A stretch of 64,000 nt of DNA. It comes from Bog-756 sp963727075 (GTDB taxonomy: Bacteria > Actinomycetota > Acidimicrobiia > Acidimicrobiales > RAAP-2). A program made the translations under genes and the position numbers. Shown in pieces: positions 55,381-64,000 of this stretch; position 1 is the stretch's first letter; each line of letters starts with the position of its first letter. The notes beneath the pieces were generated by a model. The model saw nothing but the letters and a program-made list of their open reading frames with translations, was not told where the DNA came from and ran no database searches. The DNA lies in contig CAVSET010000006.1 of the NCBI GenBank assembly GCA_963727075.1, positions 1,178,001 through 1,242,000 on the forward strand, read 5' to 3'.

Positions 55381-58300
55381 GCCTCGGACCGTAGGCCGAC
55401 AAGATCGATCTCTGAGACCTCAGGAAAATGGATCGAGGCGCCTTCTGCGGCTGAGCGAACGGTAGAGCGTCGATGGTGGAGGGATGGATCGAGTCGAACG
55501 GCTCGACGTCGTCGGCCACCAACTTGATCAGCTCGCCCATGACCGCCTCTACCCCGGCCGGATTTCCCGACACGTCGGCCGCCCTCATGAGCATGCGGTA
55601 CAGCCGTTCGTCGTATGGGCTGACAAGGAGTCCCTTGCGAGCCGACCATCGCGCGTCCTGCGGTCTGTTGGCCGCCAGGCAGGCGCCGGCGAAGCGGCCA
55701 CTCAGGTCGACCACCGCAGCCTCGATGGCAGGGCCGATCCCCTCGAGGATGGGCCAGTCGGCCGATCGGAGCCCTTCGAAGGGCCTTCCCCGAATCAGTT
55801 CGAGCGCCAACCGCCACCGCTCCGGGTCGGACGTGCCCGCCAGGGCCACGAAACGATCCCAGTCCGTTCCGACAGACCGGGAGAGCGCTAACCGGCCGTG
55901 CGACCGTGGCAAGTGGTCCTGACCGTCGGCCGCCTGTCCGAGGGAGCGCCGGGCCACCGACGCGGTGGAGTGAAGGCTCGAAGGCGCCATCACCCGATCC
56001 GGCCACAGCGCGGTCGCCCAGGACTCATTCGACGCTCCGTTCGGATGCATGGCCAGGTAGACGACCAGTTCCTTGGCCCAAGCCCTCGTGAACTCCCGAG
56101 CTGCACCGCGGATCTCCACCGGTCCGAGCACAGCCACCTCGACGGTCGGGCTCTTCTCTTCCTGGCGGTCTGGTCCTCCGACCGCCGGAGCCGCCGCGTC
56201 CCATGAGCTGCCCTCGATCATGCGGAGCCGGTCGACGCCGGAAGGGGACGCAACGTCCTCCGGTGCGGGAAGTGGAATCGGCAGGCTGACATACGGCTCG
56301 GCGGACGAAAGCACGGACTGGCGGCGCGATGCGGTGTCCAGCAGAACGGTCGCCGCGCCCAGCTCCTCAGCCTCGACTCGTTGCGGGAAGACCACCGAGC
56401 TGAGCAGGGACAGCGATGACCCGAGGTCTGGTCCGGTCAGACTCACGACGTGGCCACCCCCGGCCCGGACTCCGCAGAACACAGTGGCAGCACCGGTCCT
56501 GGGATCGGAAGCCACATCGAGAAGGTCCGCCACCTCGCCTTCCTCCGTTGCCGGACCGCAGAGAACCACGATCGGATCCCAGCGGCCTGATCCATCGGCG
56601 CAGCGCGCCTCGGAGAACGACTCGAATCCGAACGTTCGGAGCAGCTCCTCAGCGTTGAGGCGCCGGCACCACAGGTTGTGTATCAGCGCCTGCACATCCT
56701 TCTCGGCGCTGACTCGTTCGAACCGCTCGAGCTCCGCGCCGAAACCGACCAGCACCAGCTCGAACTGCCCCGACCAGTGGGAGGTGGCGAGCTCCAGCGC
56801 AAGTGCTCGGAGTACATCGTCACAGGCCGCCGGGGTTCCGTTGACAGCCAGCGATCCGAGCGCCTCCAAGTTCACCATGACCACGCCGGTGTCGCCTTGG
56901 CCAGCCGTCACCAACAACGGTGCCGGTGCCCGGTCCTCCTGAGTCGGGATCACCGGATGCTCCACGTGTGCCGTCGTCGGACGGTCGATGAGGAGAGACC
57001 GCCCATCGTCGGCCAGGCGTACATGGTCGGGAACGGCGATCGGAGCACCACGGCTCTCGACCACCATCTCGATCGTGTCCAGGCCAACCTTGATCCCGCT
57101 GATCGTCGGCGTGCTCTGTCCCACCGAACGACACCAATCCGAAACGAGACGCAGGGATCGGTCGACATCCTGGACGATCGTCGAGCCATCACCCACTCGG
57201 AGCCGCTGCTCGAAGACGCGATGTTCCTGATCGGGCAACCCGATGTACGCACCTTCGCGGCGGTGACGTTGCTGTGCCCGCCTCATCCGGTCAAGGATGT
57301 TGGCGACACCGGCTCCGACCACGCCCGCACCGACCGGGTACGACCGGCGTGGTCGGGCGTGTCGGCACGACCGGCGTGGTCGGGCGGGTCGGCGCGGCCG
57401 GGGGGGTTGGCGCGGTCGGGGGGGTCGGGTCCGCACCGGAGCTCGACGGGGCGGGGTTGGTGGCGAAGGATGGTCCCCAACCATCGGCGAGTAGGTCGGC
57501 CCGAGCACCAGCCGTGGCGGGACCGGAACTGGCCTCGGCCGGGTCACCCAGTGCTCTCGACGGGAGTGTCAGCGTCCAGCCCGGGCATATCCAGTGGTCT
57601 TGGCCCAGTGCCCCACCATCAGGCTGCCGTACGCCGTAGTTGAGCTCGGCCAGCTCCTTCCAGCGCAAGGCCGATCCCAGCCTGACGTTGGCGATGGACC
57701 ACAGGGTCTCCCGAGGAACAACGTGGTGCACGTCCCGTGACTGCGGTGCATGCTCCAACGGCGACACCATCCGGACCGAAGCTCGCCCACCGCCTTCGCC
57801 GACGGACCTTCGCATGGGGCTGCCTCGGTTGGGCCGGATTGGCCGCGCCAGGGGTCCGCCGCCGAGAGACGCCGCGACCGGGCTCGATCCGCTCGCACCA
57901 GCGGCCGACTCAGGTCGGCCAGGGGAAGAGTTGAACGAGCGACAGACCCCACCGCATCGAGCTCCGCACCGGGGCCACTGCGAGGTGGGCAAACCGGCAT
58001 CGGATCATCGAGCACCCTCAGCTCTCCCAACGAAGTCACCGTGTGACCGTTGGTGGTCCTCGTGGTCAGGCCGGCCGTCACACGTTTGTTCGTCGATGCG
58101 CCGCGGCCGATCAGCGGACACCGCGAGGGCTGTACCGACCAGGCACGCCACCACAGACTGCATGGTGCGGCTGACCGGTAGCTTGGCTGGAGCCCGACCG
58201 GTCAACCAGGACTTGAGCTCGAAGAATGACGCATACCGTCATCCACGCCCAGGAGATCCAGGCGAAGCGCAGCGCTCCCCAAGTCAGCCAAAGGATAGCC

Positions 58301-58497
58301 GGTTGGAGGTCGTCGGACCGGCGGGACGCCGACAAAACCCGGTTGGCCCGGGTATAGCCGAGATGATGGAACGGTGACCCTCCCAGCGCGTACAGGATGA
58401 TCGGGACGACTACGACCACGACTCCCAACGCGGCTATCGACAGCCAGGCCAGCAGGTGCATCTGCCGACGGTCCCGACGCGCTCCCCATCGGCTCAT
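55377..58497 (-). CDS. Membrane-anchored LysM-BTAD regulator of the Tad locus (frameshifted)
   Basis: A very large protein (about 1,030 residues if joined). Two N-terminal membrane helices (LLAWLSIAALGVVVVVVPII, and MQSVVACLVGTALAVSA further on), a LysM domain (HHVVPRETLWSIANVRLGSA, NYGVRQPDG, WICPGWTLTLP), a Pro/Thr repeat linker (PTRPTTPVV twice), a further TM-like VGAGVVGAGVANIL, a long middle domain, and a C-terminal BTAD domain as in SARP regulators (LALELIRGRPFEGLRSADWP, DERLYRMLMRAADVSGNPAG). At least five shifts are needed, near 58240, 58080, 57900, 57330 and 55450; the sequence between about 57770 and 58080 is uncertain. Such LysM-BTAD proteins sit in actinobacterial Tad loci. The start overlaps the tadG-like stop. 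Confidence 0.72.
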
Positions 58498-58973
58498 GGC
58501 GACGCCACGGTCACGCCCGCCACATTGACGGCCGAAGCCGACGCCGACACCGGAAGTGATGAGATCCCGACGAGGCCCAGCACCTCCGTCTGGATGCGGT
58601 AGTGGATCTCGACCCTGACGACTCCGTTGGATGCCGTCGCCGTACCCGGATGTCCTGCCGCCACGGTGAACGCTTCGGCCGCGGCCACCGCCGCCTGCGG
58701 GTCGAGCTGCACGGTTCCGGTCCGTAGCGCATCGACCGACAACCTGCCGGCGCCGGCCCGCGCGGCCTGCTCAGCCTCGTCGAACGCAGATTGCTGGGCG
58801 TTGATGGCCGAGCCCCCATCGAGCACCAGGCCCATGAGCACCACCATCGCCACCAGGAGGAGAGCGACGAACGCCGTGACCGATCCTTCGTCGAGCGACC
58901 TCCCCTGATGGGTTCCCCTGACCCGATGCGGCGTCGTGCCCCGCTCGCCGGCGCGGCATGGGCAATCACCCAT
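58494..58973 (-). CDS. TadG-like Flp pilus assembly protein
   Basis: One N-terminal transmembrane helix follows a basic leader (DEGSVTAFVALLLVAMVVLM), then GLVLDGGSAINAQQSAFDEA and AARAGAGRLSVDAL. This TadE/G-type pattern marks a pseudopilin-like protein secreted through the inner membrane. Its 159 residues correspond to the short TadG-like form common in actinobacteria. It overlaps the next gene by four bases. Confidence 0.78.
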   Translation of the reverse strand: MGDCPCRAGERGTTPHRVRGTHQGRSLDEGSVTAFVALLLVAMVVLMGLVLDGGSAINAQQSAFDEAEQAARAGAGRLSVDALRTGTVQLDPQAAVAAAEAFTVAAGHPGTATASNGVVRVEIHYRIQTEVLGLVGISSLPVSASASAVNVAGVTVASP

Positions 58974-58991
58974 CCGGCACCCGCCTGGACA

Positions 58992-59414
58992 TCACCCAAC
59001 CGACCGGTAGGGATCGATGGGCGCGGTCGACGATGCTCGAATGGTGGTCGTTCCGGGTATCCCCGGAACCGACAGGTCCGAGAACCCCACCTCGCAGGTG
59101 ACCGTGACCGTCACGGACCCTCCCGGATAGAAGTGGTCGAGGTCTGTACCGATCTGCGGGTGCACACAGGAATGGCCCCGACCAGCAACTTCGACCGTGG
59201 CATCGAGCACCGCCCCTGCAGCCGCACTGGTCGGGTCCGGGCTTGTCGCCGCAGACTCTGCTCCGGCTCTGGCCGCTTCGGCTACCTGCTGCCGCGACTC
59301 GGCGACCCGACCGAAGGCGATGATCGTCAGGGCCACGACGACCAATGCAGGCATCAGGAGAACGAACTCGAGCGTGAGGCTCCCACGGTCGTCCCGGCGG
59401 TTGCGAGTGATCAT
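58992..59414 (-). CDS. TadE-like pseudopilin
   Basis: The 140-residue protein has the TadE signal DDRGSLTLEFVLLMPALVVV with conserved Glu in the helix, then ESRQQVAEAARAGAESAA. Two Cys residues near the middle may form a disulfide. It overlaps the upstream tadE-like gene by four bases (59411-59414). Confidence 0.85.
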   Translation of the reverse strand: MITRNRRDDRGSLTLEFVLLMPALVVVALTIIAFGRVAESRQQVAEAARAGAESAATSPDPTSAAAGAVLDATVEVAGRGHSCVHPQIGTDLDHFYPGGSVTVTVTCEVGFSDLSVPGIPGTTTIRASSTAPIDPYRSVG

Positions 59415-59806
59415 TCCGTTGCTCGAAACTCCTGGACAGGCCCCGTCTGCGTGGCGGAGACCGTCAGCACCAGCCAGGGCAGCAATGCGAGCGCCCGGCC
59501 GCTCACCGTCACGCTGATCCGGTCACCGGGCCAGACCTGGGCGACCGCATTGGCCGATTGGACATCCGAGCCGGAGGCGGAAAGGACGGCCCTTGCTCGG
59601 GTCTCGCCGGCGGTCGATCCACCCCCCGAAGAAAGGGCGGCCCGATCACCCTCGGACGCGGCCAGCTGGGCCGCCTGGGCAGCATGTGCCCAAAGAGCCA
59701 TCTGAACCACCACCAAGAGGACGAGCATAATGATGGGGACCATGATCACCGCCTCGACTGCCACCGAGCCGCTCTCGTCTGTACGTCGAGGCCGCCCGTC
59801 CTTCAG
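59411..59806 (-). CDS. Second TadE-like pseudopilin
   Basis: The reading shows TDESGSVAVEAVIMVPIIML with the conserved Glu, then VQMALWAHAAQAAQLAASEG and a globular region. No ATG or GTG lies before the hydrophobic segment; a CTG at 59806 overlapping the flp stop (ACTGA) is the best candidate start. A missed shift at the junction is possible. Confidence 0.75.
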   Translation of the reverse strand: MKDGRPRRTDESGSVAVEAVIMVPIIMLVLLVVVQMALWAHAAQAAQLAASEGDRAALSSGGGSTAGETRARAVLSASGSDVQSANAVAQVWPGDRISVTVSGRALALLPWLVLTVSATQTGPVQEFRATE

Positions 59807-59997
59807 TTGAGGTTGATCGAGTTGGCCTTGGTCGTGACCTTGGCCACGATGATGGCGCCCACCGCGATGGCCAGCGCCACGAAGATCGCTGTCAGGATGA
59901 CCTTCTCCACCACGGTGCCCGCCTCGTCCAGTCCTCCCGACACTCCCGCCCGGGCTCGCAGATAAGCCCACACAGCCACGATCTGGTTCGTCATCAT
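59803..59997 (-). CDS. Flp-type small pilin-like protein
   Basis: This 64-residue protein has a polar leader (NQIVAVWAYLRARAGVSGGL) and a single long hydrophobic helix (VEKVILTAIFVALAIAVGAI) after DEAG, with the Glu expected near the start of the mature helix. Size and position between tadC and tadE make it the likely Flp major subunit of the Tad pilus. The exact cleavage site is not clear. Confidence 0.8.
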   Translation of the reverse strand: MMTNQIVAVWAYLRARAGVSGGLDEAGTVVEKVILTAIFVALAIAVGAIIVAKVTTKANSINLN

Positions 59998-60072
59998 CAG
60001 TAGTTCCTTTCGGTTGCATGGTTGTCGTGTTCGATCGAGTCCGTGAGCTCGCCACCCACGCTGTCGGCCTCA

Positions 60073-60979
60073 TCAGAACCCCCCGAGGATCCGGCTGAAC
60101 GCCGGATAGCCGACGAACAGCAGGAAGCCGACAAGGAGGAGTGCGCCGGGTAGGAAGAGTCGCTCGGTGGTCGTGTTGGCCGCGGTCTCAGCGTCGGCTT
60201 GCTCGTGCCGGCGCAGGGCCACCGCCCTGGCGCTGAGTGACTGCCGGACGCGAGATCCCTCCGTACCGGCCAACTGGAGGCTGGCGGACAGCTCGACCAG
60301 CTCCGGCACACCGATCTCGTCCCCCAGGTTGCTCAGAGCAGCCCAGGATGACTGGCCACTGTCCCGCGCCTTCAGGAGGGAACGCGAGATCCGCTGAGCC
60401 GCCCAGTCCGGACTTACCTGGGCAGCGGTGAGCAACGCGCTTTCGATGCCCATTCCACCGGCCAGGTTGAGGACGACCAGGTCGACGAAGGATCCGACGA
60501 CAACGCGCACGTGGTGCTCGACACGCTCGGGCCCGATTCACGAGATCCACTGCCGGGAAGACGATGCCGAGCGGCGCGGCAACGAGGGCTACCACGACGG
60601 CGATCCCGACGGGGACGGTCACAATTCCGGAGACCCGGCAGACCAGCCAGACAACCAGCGGGGCCAATAGTCCTGCTCCCCCCAGGACCAGCATGTGCGA
60701 CGCAACCCGGTCGGGCGAGTCCCCCGTGATGGCCAGGTACGGACCGAGAGAGCTCCACCTCTGTCTGGTCAATGGATTTCGGTCGATCAACCCGGTCACC
60801 GCCGCTCTTCCCAGTTGAGCGGAGAGCCGAGTGCGCCCGTCGGTCGAGCTGTCGGCGTCGAGACTCTGTTCCAGCTCGAGTGCGATGGCGTCAAGCGTGG
60901 GTGGCGAAGGTCTGAGGCCCCGGAGCACACCGAGAAACCCGATTCCCACCATGGCCCCGATGATGATGGGCACGCTCAT
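60073..60979 (-). CDS. tadC: TadC-like inner-membrane platform protein (frameshifted)
   Basis: TadC is one of the two GspF-like membrane proteins of the Tad system. The N-terminal part (VPIIIGAMVGIGFLGVLRGL, helices near residues 95-150) and the C-terminal T2SSF domain (VVGSFVDLVVLNLAGGMGIE, SSWAALSNLGDEIGVPELVE) are in two frames. Deleting one C from GGGCCC near 60531 joins them as NRAERVEHHVRVVVGSF. The start codon overlaps the tadB stop by one base. Confidence 0.87.
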
Positions 60980-61822
60980 CAGGTGGCGACCCGGTGACCG
61001 ATCAACCGGATCGGGGCGGGCGGCCGGGCAAGTGCCACCATCAAGGACAAGCCCGACACGTAGAGCAACCCGACCAACAACAGCACCGCCTGTCCAGAGC
61101 TGGTGCCGAAGGGTGCCAGATAGCGGTGACCGAGGGCGGCTAGTCCGACAGCGAATGCGATGGAGAACACCAGTACCGTTCGCACACTGCTTCGCACCGA
61201 GGCTCGAGAGGTCTCGATCCGCAATCGGAGAGCCACCTCGTCTCTGGTCGAATCAGCCAGCGCCACCAATAGGTCGCCCAGCCGCTGGGCGCGTGACGAA
61301 GCCGCCAGCACCAAGGCGCAGACCACCCGGTCGGCACAGGGGTCATCCAGTTCGTCGGCATACTGGACCAGCGCATCACGGGGATCCGTCCCCGAGCCCA
61401 GCCGGGCCGAGAGGCGCATCGTGGCCTCCCGGATCACCGGGGGGCTCAGCCGGGAGGTCGCCATGATTGCTTCACCCAGTTCCTGCAGAGGCCGCCAGCG
61501 TCCCCTGCAGCATCTCCGTCCAGGCGGCAATGGCTTCGATCTTCGCGATCGACACCGAGCCGGACGTCTGGCCGAACAGCCCGGGAACCCCGTAGACCGC
61601 GGTGCCGACCAGCAGAACGGCAACGGGCCATCCGGTGAGAAGACCGGCCACGACACCGACCACTCCGGCCAGCGCCAGCAGCGGGAGCCGCAATCGTCGT
61701 CGGGCGAAACGGGACAGCCCGATTGCTCGGGGTTCTGGTCCGAGCCTCCGCCAACTGGCCACGATGCCGGCCATACCGAGGCCGAAACACAGCCCAGAGA
61801 CGAGGGCGGGAGCGTAGATCAT
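60979..61822 (-). CDS. tadB: TadB-like inner-membrane platform protein (frameshifted)
   Basis: The N-terminal half (ALVSGLCFGLGMAGIVASWR and helix LLALAGVVGVVAGLLTGWPV) is in one frame, and the T2SSF-type half (MRLSARLGSGTDPRDALVQY, VVCALVLAASSRAQRLGDLL, then two helices) in another. The shift lies near 61480-61490. It overlaps the tadA stop by four bases and the tadC start by one. Confidence 0.87.
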
Positions 61823-63322
61823 GCCATCCCACCGAGACCGCTCGAACGGGGCGGTTCGTATCCAAACGCGGTCAACTCCCGGAGCGTGTCCGGCCGCAGC
61901 GGGGAGGCCAGGACGGCACGCCGGTCCGGGCCGGGTCGGTAGACCTCGTTGGAGATGACCTGGACACCCTCGGCGTCCACTACCTCTCGGACTGACGACA
62001 CAAACCGATCACGTGCGGCCCCCGACCGGAACACCCGCAACTCCCCCACTCCAGCGTCGGACCCGACCCTGGCGTCCGACCCGACCCTGGCGTCTGAGTC
62101 CACCCCACGGTCCCAGTGCACGCCGGCGTCCGAACCGACTGTCTGATCGCCCCATCGGTCCTCATCGGTAAGGCCGTCCCACGGCTCGGAGTGGGCCGGG
62201 CGATTCAGCGGATCATGCATCTCGGAGTCGAGGTGGACGACGAAATGGATCGCGCCGGCAATCAACAGGTTGCTTGCTTCGAGAGGCAACCGCTCCGGGG
62301 CCTGCACGGCGTACGAAGCCATCCGACGGAACACGCCGGCCGACGAATCAGCGTGGATACTGCACATCGAACCGGACCGCCCCTGGCTCATGGCGTTGAG
62401 CATGGGCAGCACCTCGTCCCCGAGCACTTCGCCGACGATCACCCGATCGGCATTCATGCGGAGTGCCCGGCGAACCAGGTCGGCCACCGAGATCAGGCCG
62501 GCCCCCTCCATGTTGGCCTGGCGGGCCTCAAGGGCGACCATGTCCGGGTGCCGACCGGAGGCGCTGTCGAGGCCCAGCTCGAAGGCCTGTTCGATGGTGA
62601 CCAATCGCTCGCGGGGCGGAATCTCGGCGGCCAGGGCTCGGAGCAGGGTCGTCTTGCCGGGAATTCATGGCGCCGGACACGACGATGTTCTTGCGGGCTC
62701 GGACGGCTGATCGGAGCAGTGACGCGAGACCCTCGTCGAGCGAGCCGAGCGCCCGGAGATCGGACAGTGACAGATCGGAGAATCGGTGACGGCGGATGGA
62801 TACAGCCGGACGGGCCGTCACAGCCATCAGCGCCGAGAGCCGACTTCCGTCAGGCAATCGGAGATCCAGTTCGGGCCGGGCCATGTCAAAGCGCCGCTCG
62901 GACAGGCCAAAGCGGCTGGCGGCCGAGCGTACGAGGTCGACGAGCTCTTCATCCGAGTCCGCCACCGCCGGCATCAGACGTTTCGAGCCGTCGGCGAACG
63001 TGGCCCACACCCGGTCACACCCGTTGATGTCGATGTTCTCGATATCGGGGTCATCGATCAACGACTGCAGTCGTCCCATGCCGAACAAGGCATCCAACAC
63101 TGACTGCGCCAGCCGCCGCTCGTCGCTGCTGCGCCTGCTGCGAAGGCGCCCTTTCGCCAGGTGCCCAAGCGTCGCCAGCTCCCGCAGTGAGTAGGTCGAG
63201 ATGGGCGAAGATCTGTCGACGGGCGAACTCGCGACGATCCTCTCCCACCAGCGGGCCGCGTCGGGCGAGGCCAGGTCTTCGGCCACCCGTTCCCGGATGG
63301 CGCTGGCAAGGAGATTCGTCAC
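61819..63322 (-). CDS. tadA: Tad secretion ATPase TadA/CpaF (frameshifted at Walker A)
   Basis: The N-terminal domain has DPDIENIDINGCDRVW and RFDMARPELDLRLPDGSRLS. One extra base at the Walker A site (ATGAATTCCCGGCAAG, near 62665) breaks the frame; corrected it reads GAMNSGKTTLLRAL. The remainder has ARQANMEGAGLISVADLVRR, NADRVIVGEVLGDEVLPMLN and SMCSIHADSSAGVF with the His box. A six-residue repeat (GSDARV, about 62063-62100) lies in a C-terminal insertion. The start is a GTG at 63322. TadA powers Tad pilus assembly. Confidence 0.92.
62063..62100 (-). repeat. 18-base tandem repeat within tadA
   Basis: About two to three near-copies of an 18-base unit encode the hexapeptide GSDARV in an acidic insertion of TadA. 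Confidence 0.7.
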
Positions 63323-64000
63323 GGTGAGACCTCCTCCACCAAGGCGTCTGGCCGGGACTGCCCGCTCTTGGTCGATGGTTGGAGCGGTTCTGGTTGGAGC
63401 GGTTCTGGTTGGAGCGGTTCTGGTTGGATCGGTTCTGGTTTGACCGGTTCGCCCGTCCGCGATTTCGGGCGGGCCTTCAGTCCCGCCCCCCTGGCCGAGC
63501 CCCGATTCTGGCGCCAGCGGTCCCTCCGGGTCGTCACCGGTACCTTCGGTTCAACCCCACCCTCGGACCGTGGCCATGTCACTGGCGCAACCCCATCCCC
63601 GCCAGGCAGCACGAAGGGATCGTCGCGACTCAGAGTGATGGCCAACCTCCACGACGACATCACCAGGAGAGACCGCGACAGTCGACGCGGGCTGCTTGGC
63701 TGGCCTCCCGGCTGGCCCCCGACGATGAGCGCGGCGTTCGGGTCATCGGGCAGATCGGCAAGTACCGGTATGCCCGTGAAGCGTCCGATCTCCTTGCTGG
63801 TGAAGGAACCAGCTCCAACGATCACGAGTCCGACCCGACCGGAACAAATGGACTGGAGCATGTCCACCCGATCGCGCACGTGCAAGATGGAGGCGGCGTC
63901 GCGACGCAGGACGATGACTACCACTGTCGAACGCTCCAGCCATGGCTTGACACCACGGGCCCCAGGCATCAGCCGACCGATATCGGCGATCACATCCCGT
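63319..64000 (-). CDS. TadZ/CpaE-like protein, N-terminus beyond the window
   Basis: Only the C-terminal part is present; the frame is open to the edge of the window. VVVIVLRRDAASILHVRDRV, VGLVIVGAGSFTSKEIGRFT and GIPVLADLPDDPNAALIVGG resemble the ParA/MinD-like TadZ (septum-site determining Ssd-type) proteins that place the Tad apparatus. A basic Pro-rich tail of about 100 residues follows, with EPLQP repeats near its end. The stop overlaps the tadA start by four bases. Confidence 0.75.
   Translation of the reverse strand, partial: RDVIADIGRLMPGARGVKPWLERSTVVVIVLRRDAASILHVRDRVDMLQSICSGRVGLVIVGAGSFTSKEIGRFTGIPVLADLPDDPNAALIVGGQPGGQPSSPRRLSRSLLVMSSWRLAITLSRDDPFVLPGGDGVAPVTWPRSEGGVEPKVPVTTRRDRWRQNRGSARGAGLKARPKSRTGEPVKPEPIQPEPLQPEPLQPEPLQPSTKSGQSRPDALVEEVSP
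63376..63440 (-). repeat. 15-base tandem repeat in the tadZ-like tail
   Basis: Four near-identical units (GGTTGGAGCGGTTCT on the plus strand) encode EPLQP pentapeptides. The last unit differs by one or two bases. Fifteen bases is a multiple of three, so copy changes keep the frame. Confidence 0.85.

Noticed and set aside
1..64000. tRNA, rRNA, CRISPR arrays and insertion sequences
   Set aside because: None was found on reading both strands. The tandem repeats are protein-coding and lack the alternating unique spacers of CRISPR, and no transposase or terminal inverted repeats were seen.

Overview
The window is GC-rich actinobacterial chromosome. A PafB/PafC pair, an actinobacterial side-chain steroid operon, F420/luciferase-type oxidoreductases, a SigG-type sigma factor and a Tad locus with a LysM/BTAD regulator suggest the class Acidimicrobiia or a close relative. 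This placement is inferred from gene content only; no rRNA gene is present.

Layout: (1) 1-3.1 kb holds remnants of a conjugative element, a TraG/VirD4-like coupling ATPase converging on a MobF relaxase. (2) 3.2-7.6 kb carries pafC-pafB, a divergent ctaG-like gene and an acyl-CoA carboxylase beta gene, closed by a strong hairpin terminator. (3) 7.85-24.98 kb is a type IVa pilus region: two tandem major-pilin genes, pilC, a PilT with an N-terminal MshEN-like domain and pilB on the minus strand; a prepilin-peptidase-like gene, a response regulator/sensor kinase pair, a second pilT and pilM-pilN-pilO on the plus strand. A KPEP-rich repeat protein, moaC and an fmdB-like gene interrupt it. (4) 25-31.5 kb has tldE-tldD, a small hotdog thioesterase, an AIM24-family gene and dxs. 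(5) 31.6-37.1 kb has two acyl-CoA ligases, an isochorismatase-fold protein and a luciferase-like oxidoreductase. (6) 37.2-44.4 kb is a mixed accessory segment: a lower-GC membrane protein, sigG-like sigma factor, VOC and STAS genes, AraC regulator, DUF5698 protein, and a decayed dinB next to a partial copy of the sigma gene. (7) 44.45-55.4 kb is a steroid side-chain module: a tightly overlapping fadE29-chsH2-fadE28-chsH1-ltp2 operon divergent from a CYP125-like P450, two more luciferase-like genes, an NCS1 permease and an interrupted thioesterase. (8) 55.4-64 kb is a complete-looking Tad/Flp locus on the minus strand (tadZ-like, tadA, tadB, tadC, flp, two tadE-like genes, a tadG-like gene, and a LysM-BTAD membrane regulator).

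The steroid genes appear to form a regulon. Palindromes matching or nearly matching the KstR operator pattern TnnAACnnGTTnnA lie in three promoter regions: before the first acyl-CoA ligase, between the second ligase and its divergent oxidoreductase, and between the fadE29 operon and the P450.

More than twenty genes are broken by single-base shifts. Where the expected protein is clear, most are explained by one extra base, often in a short homopolymer. I treat these as probable sequence errors and annotate the genes across them. Coordinates of shifts are approximate.
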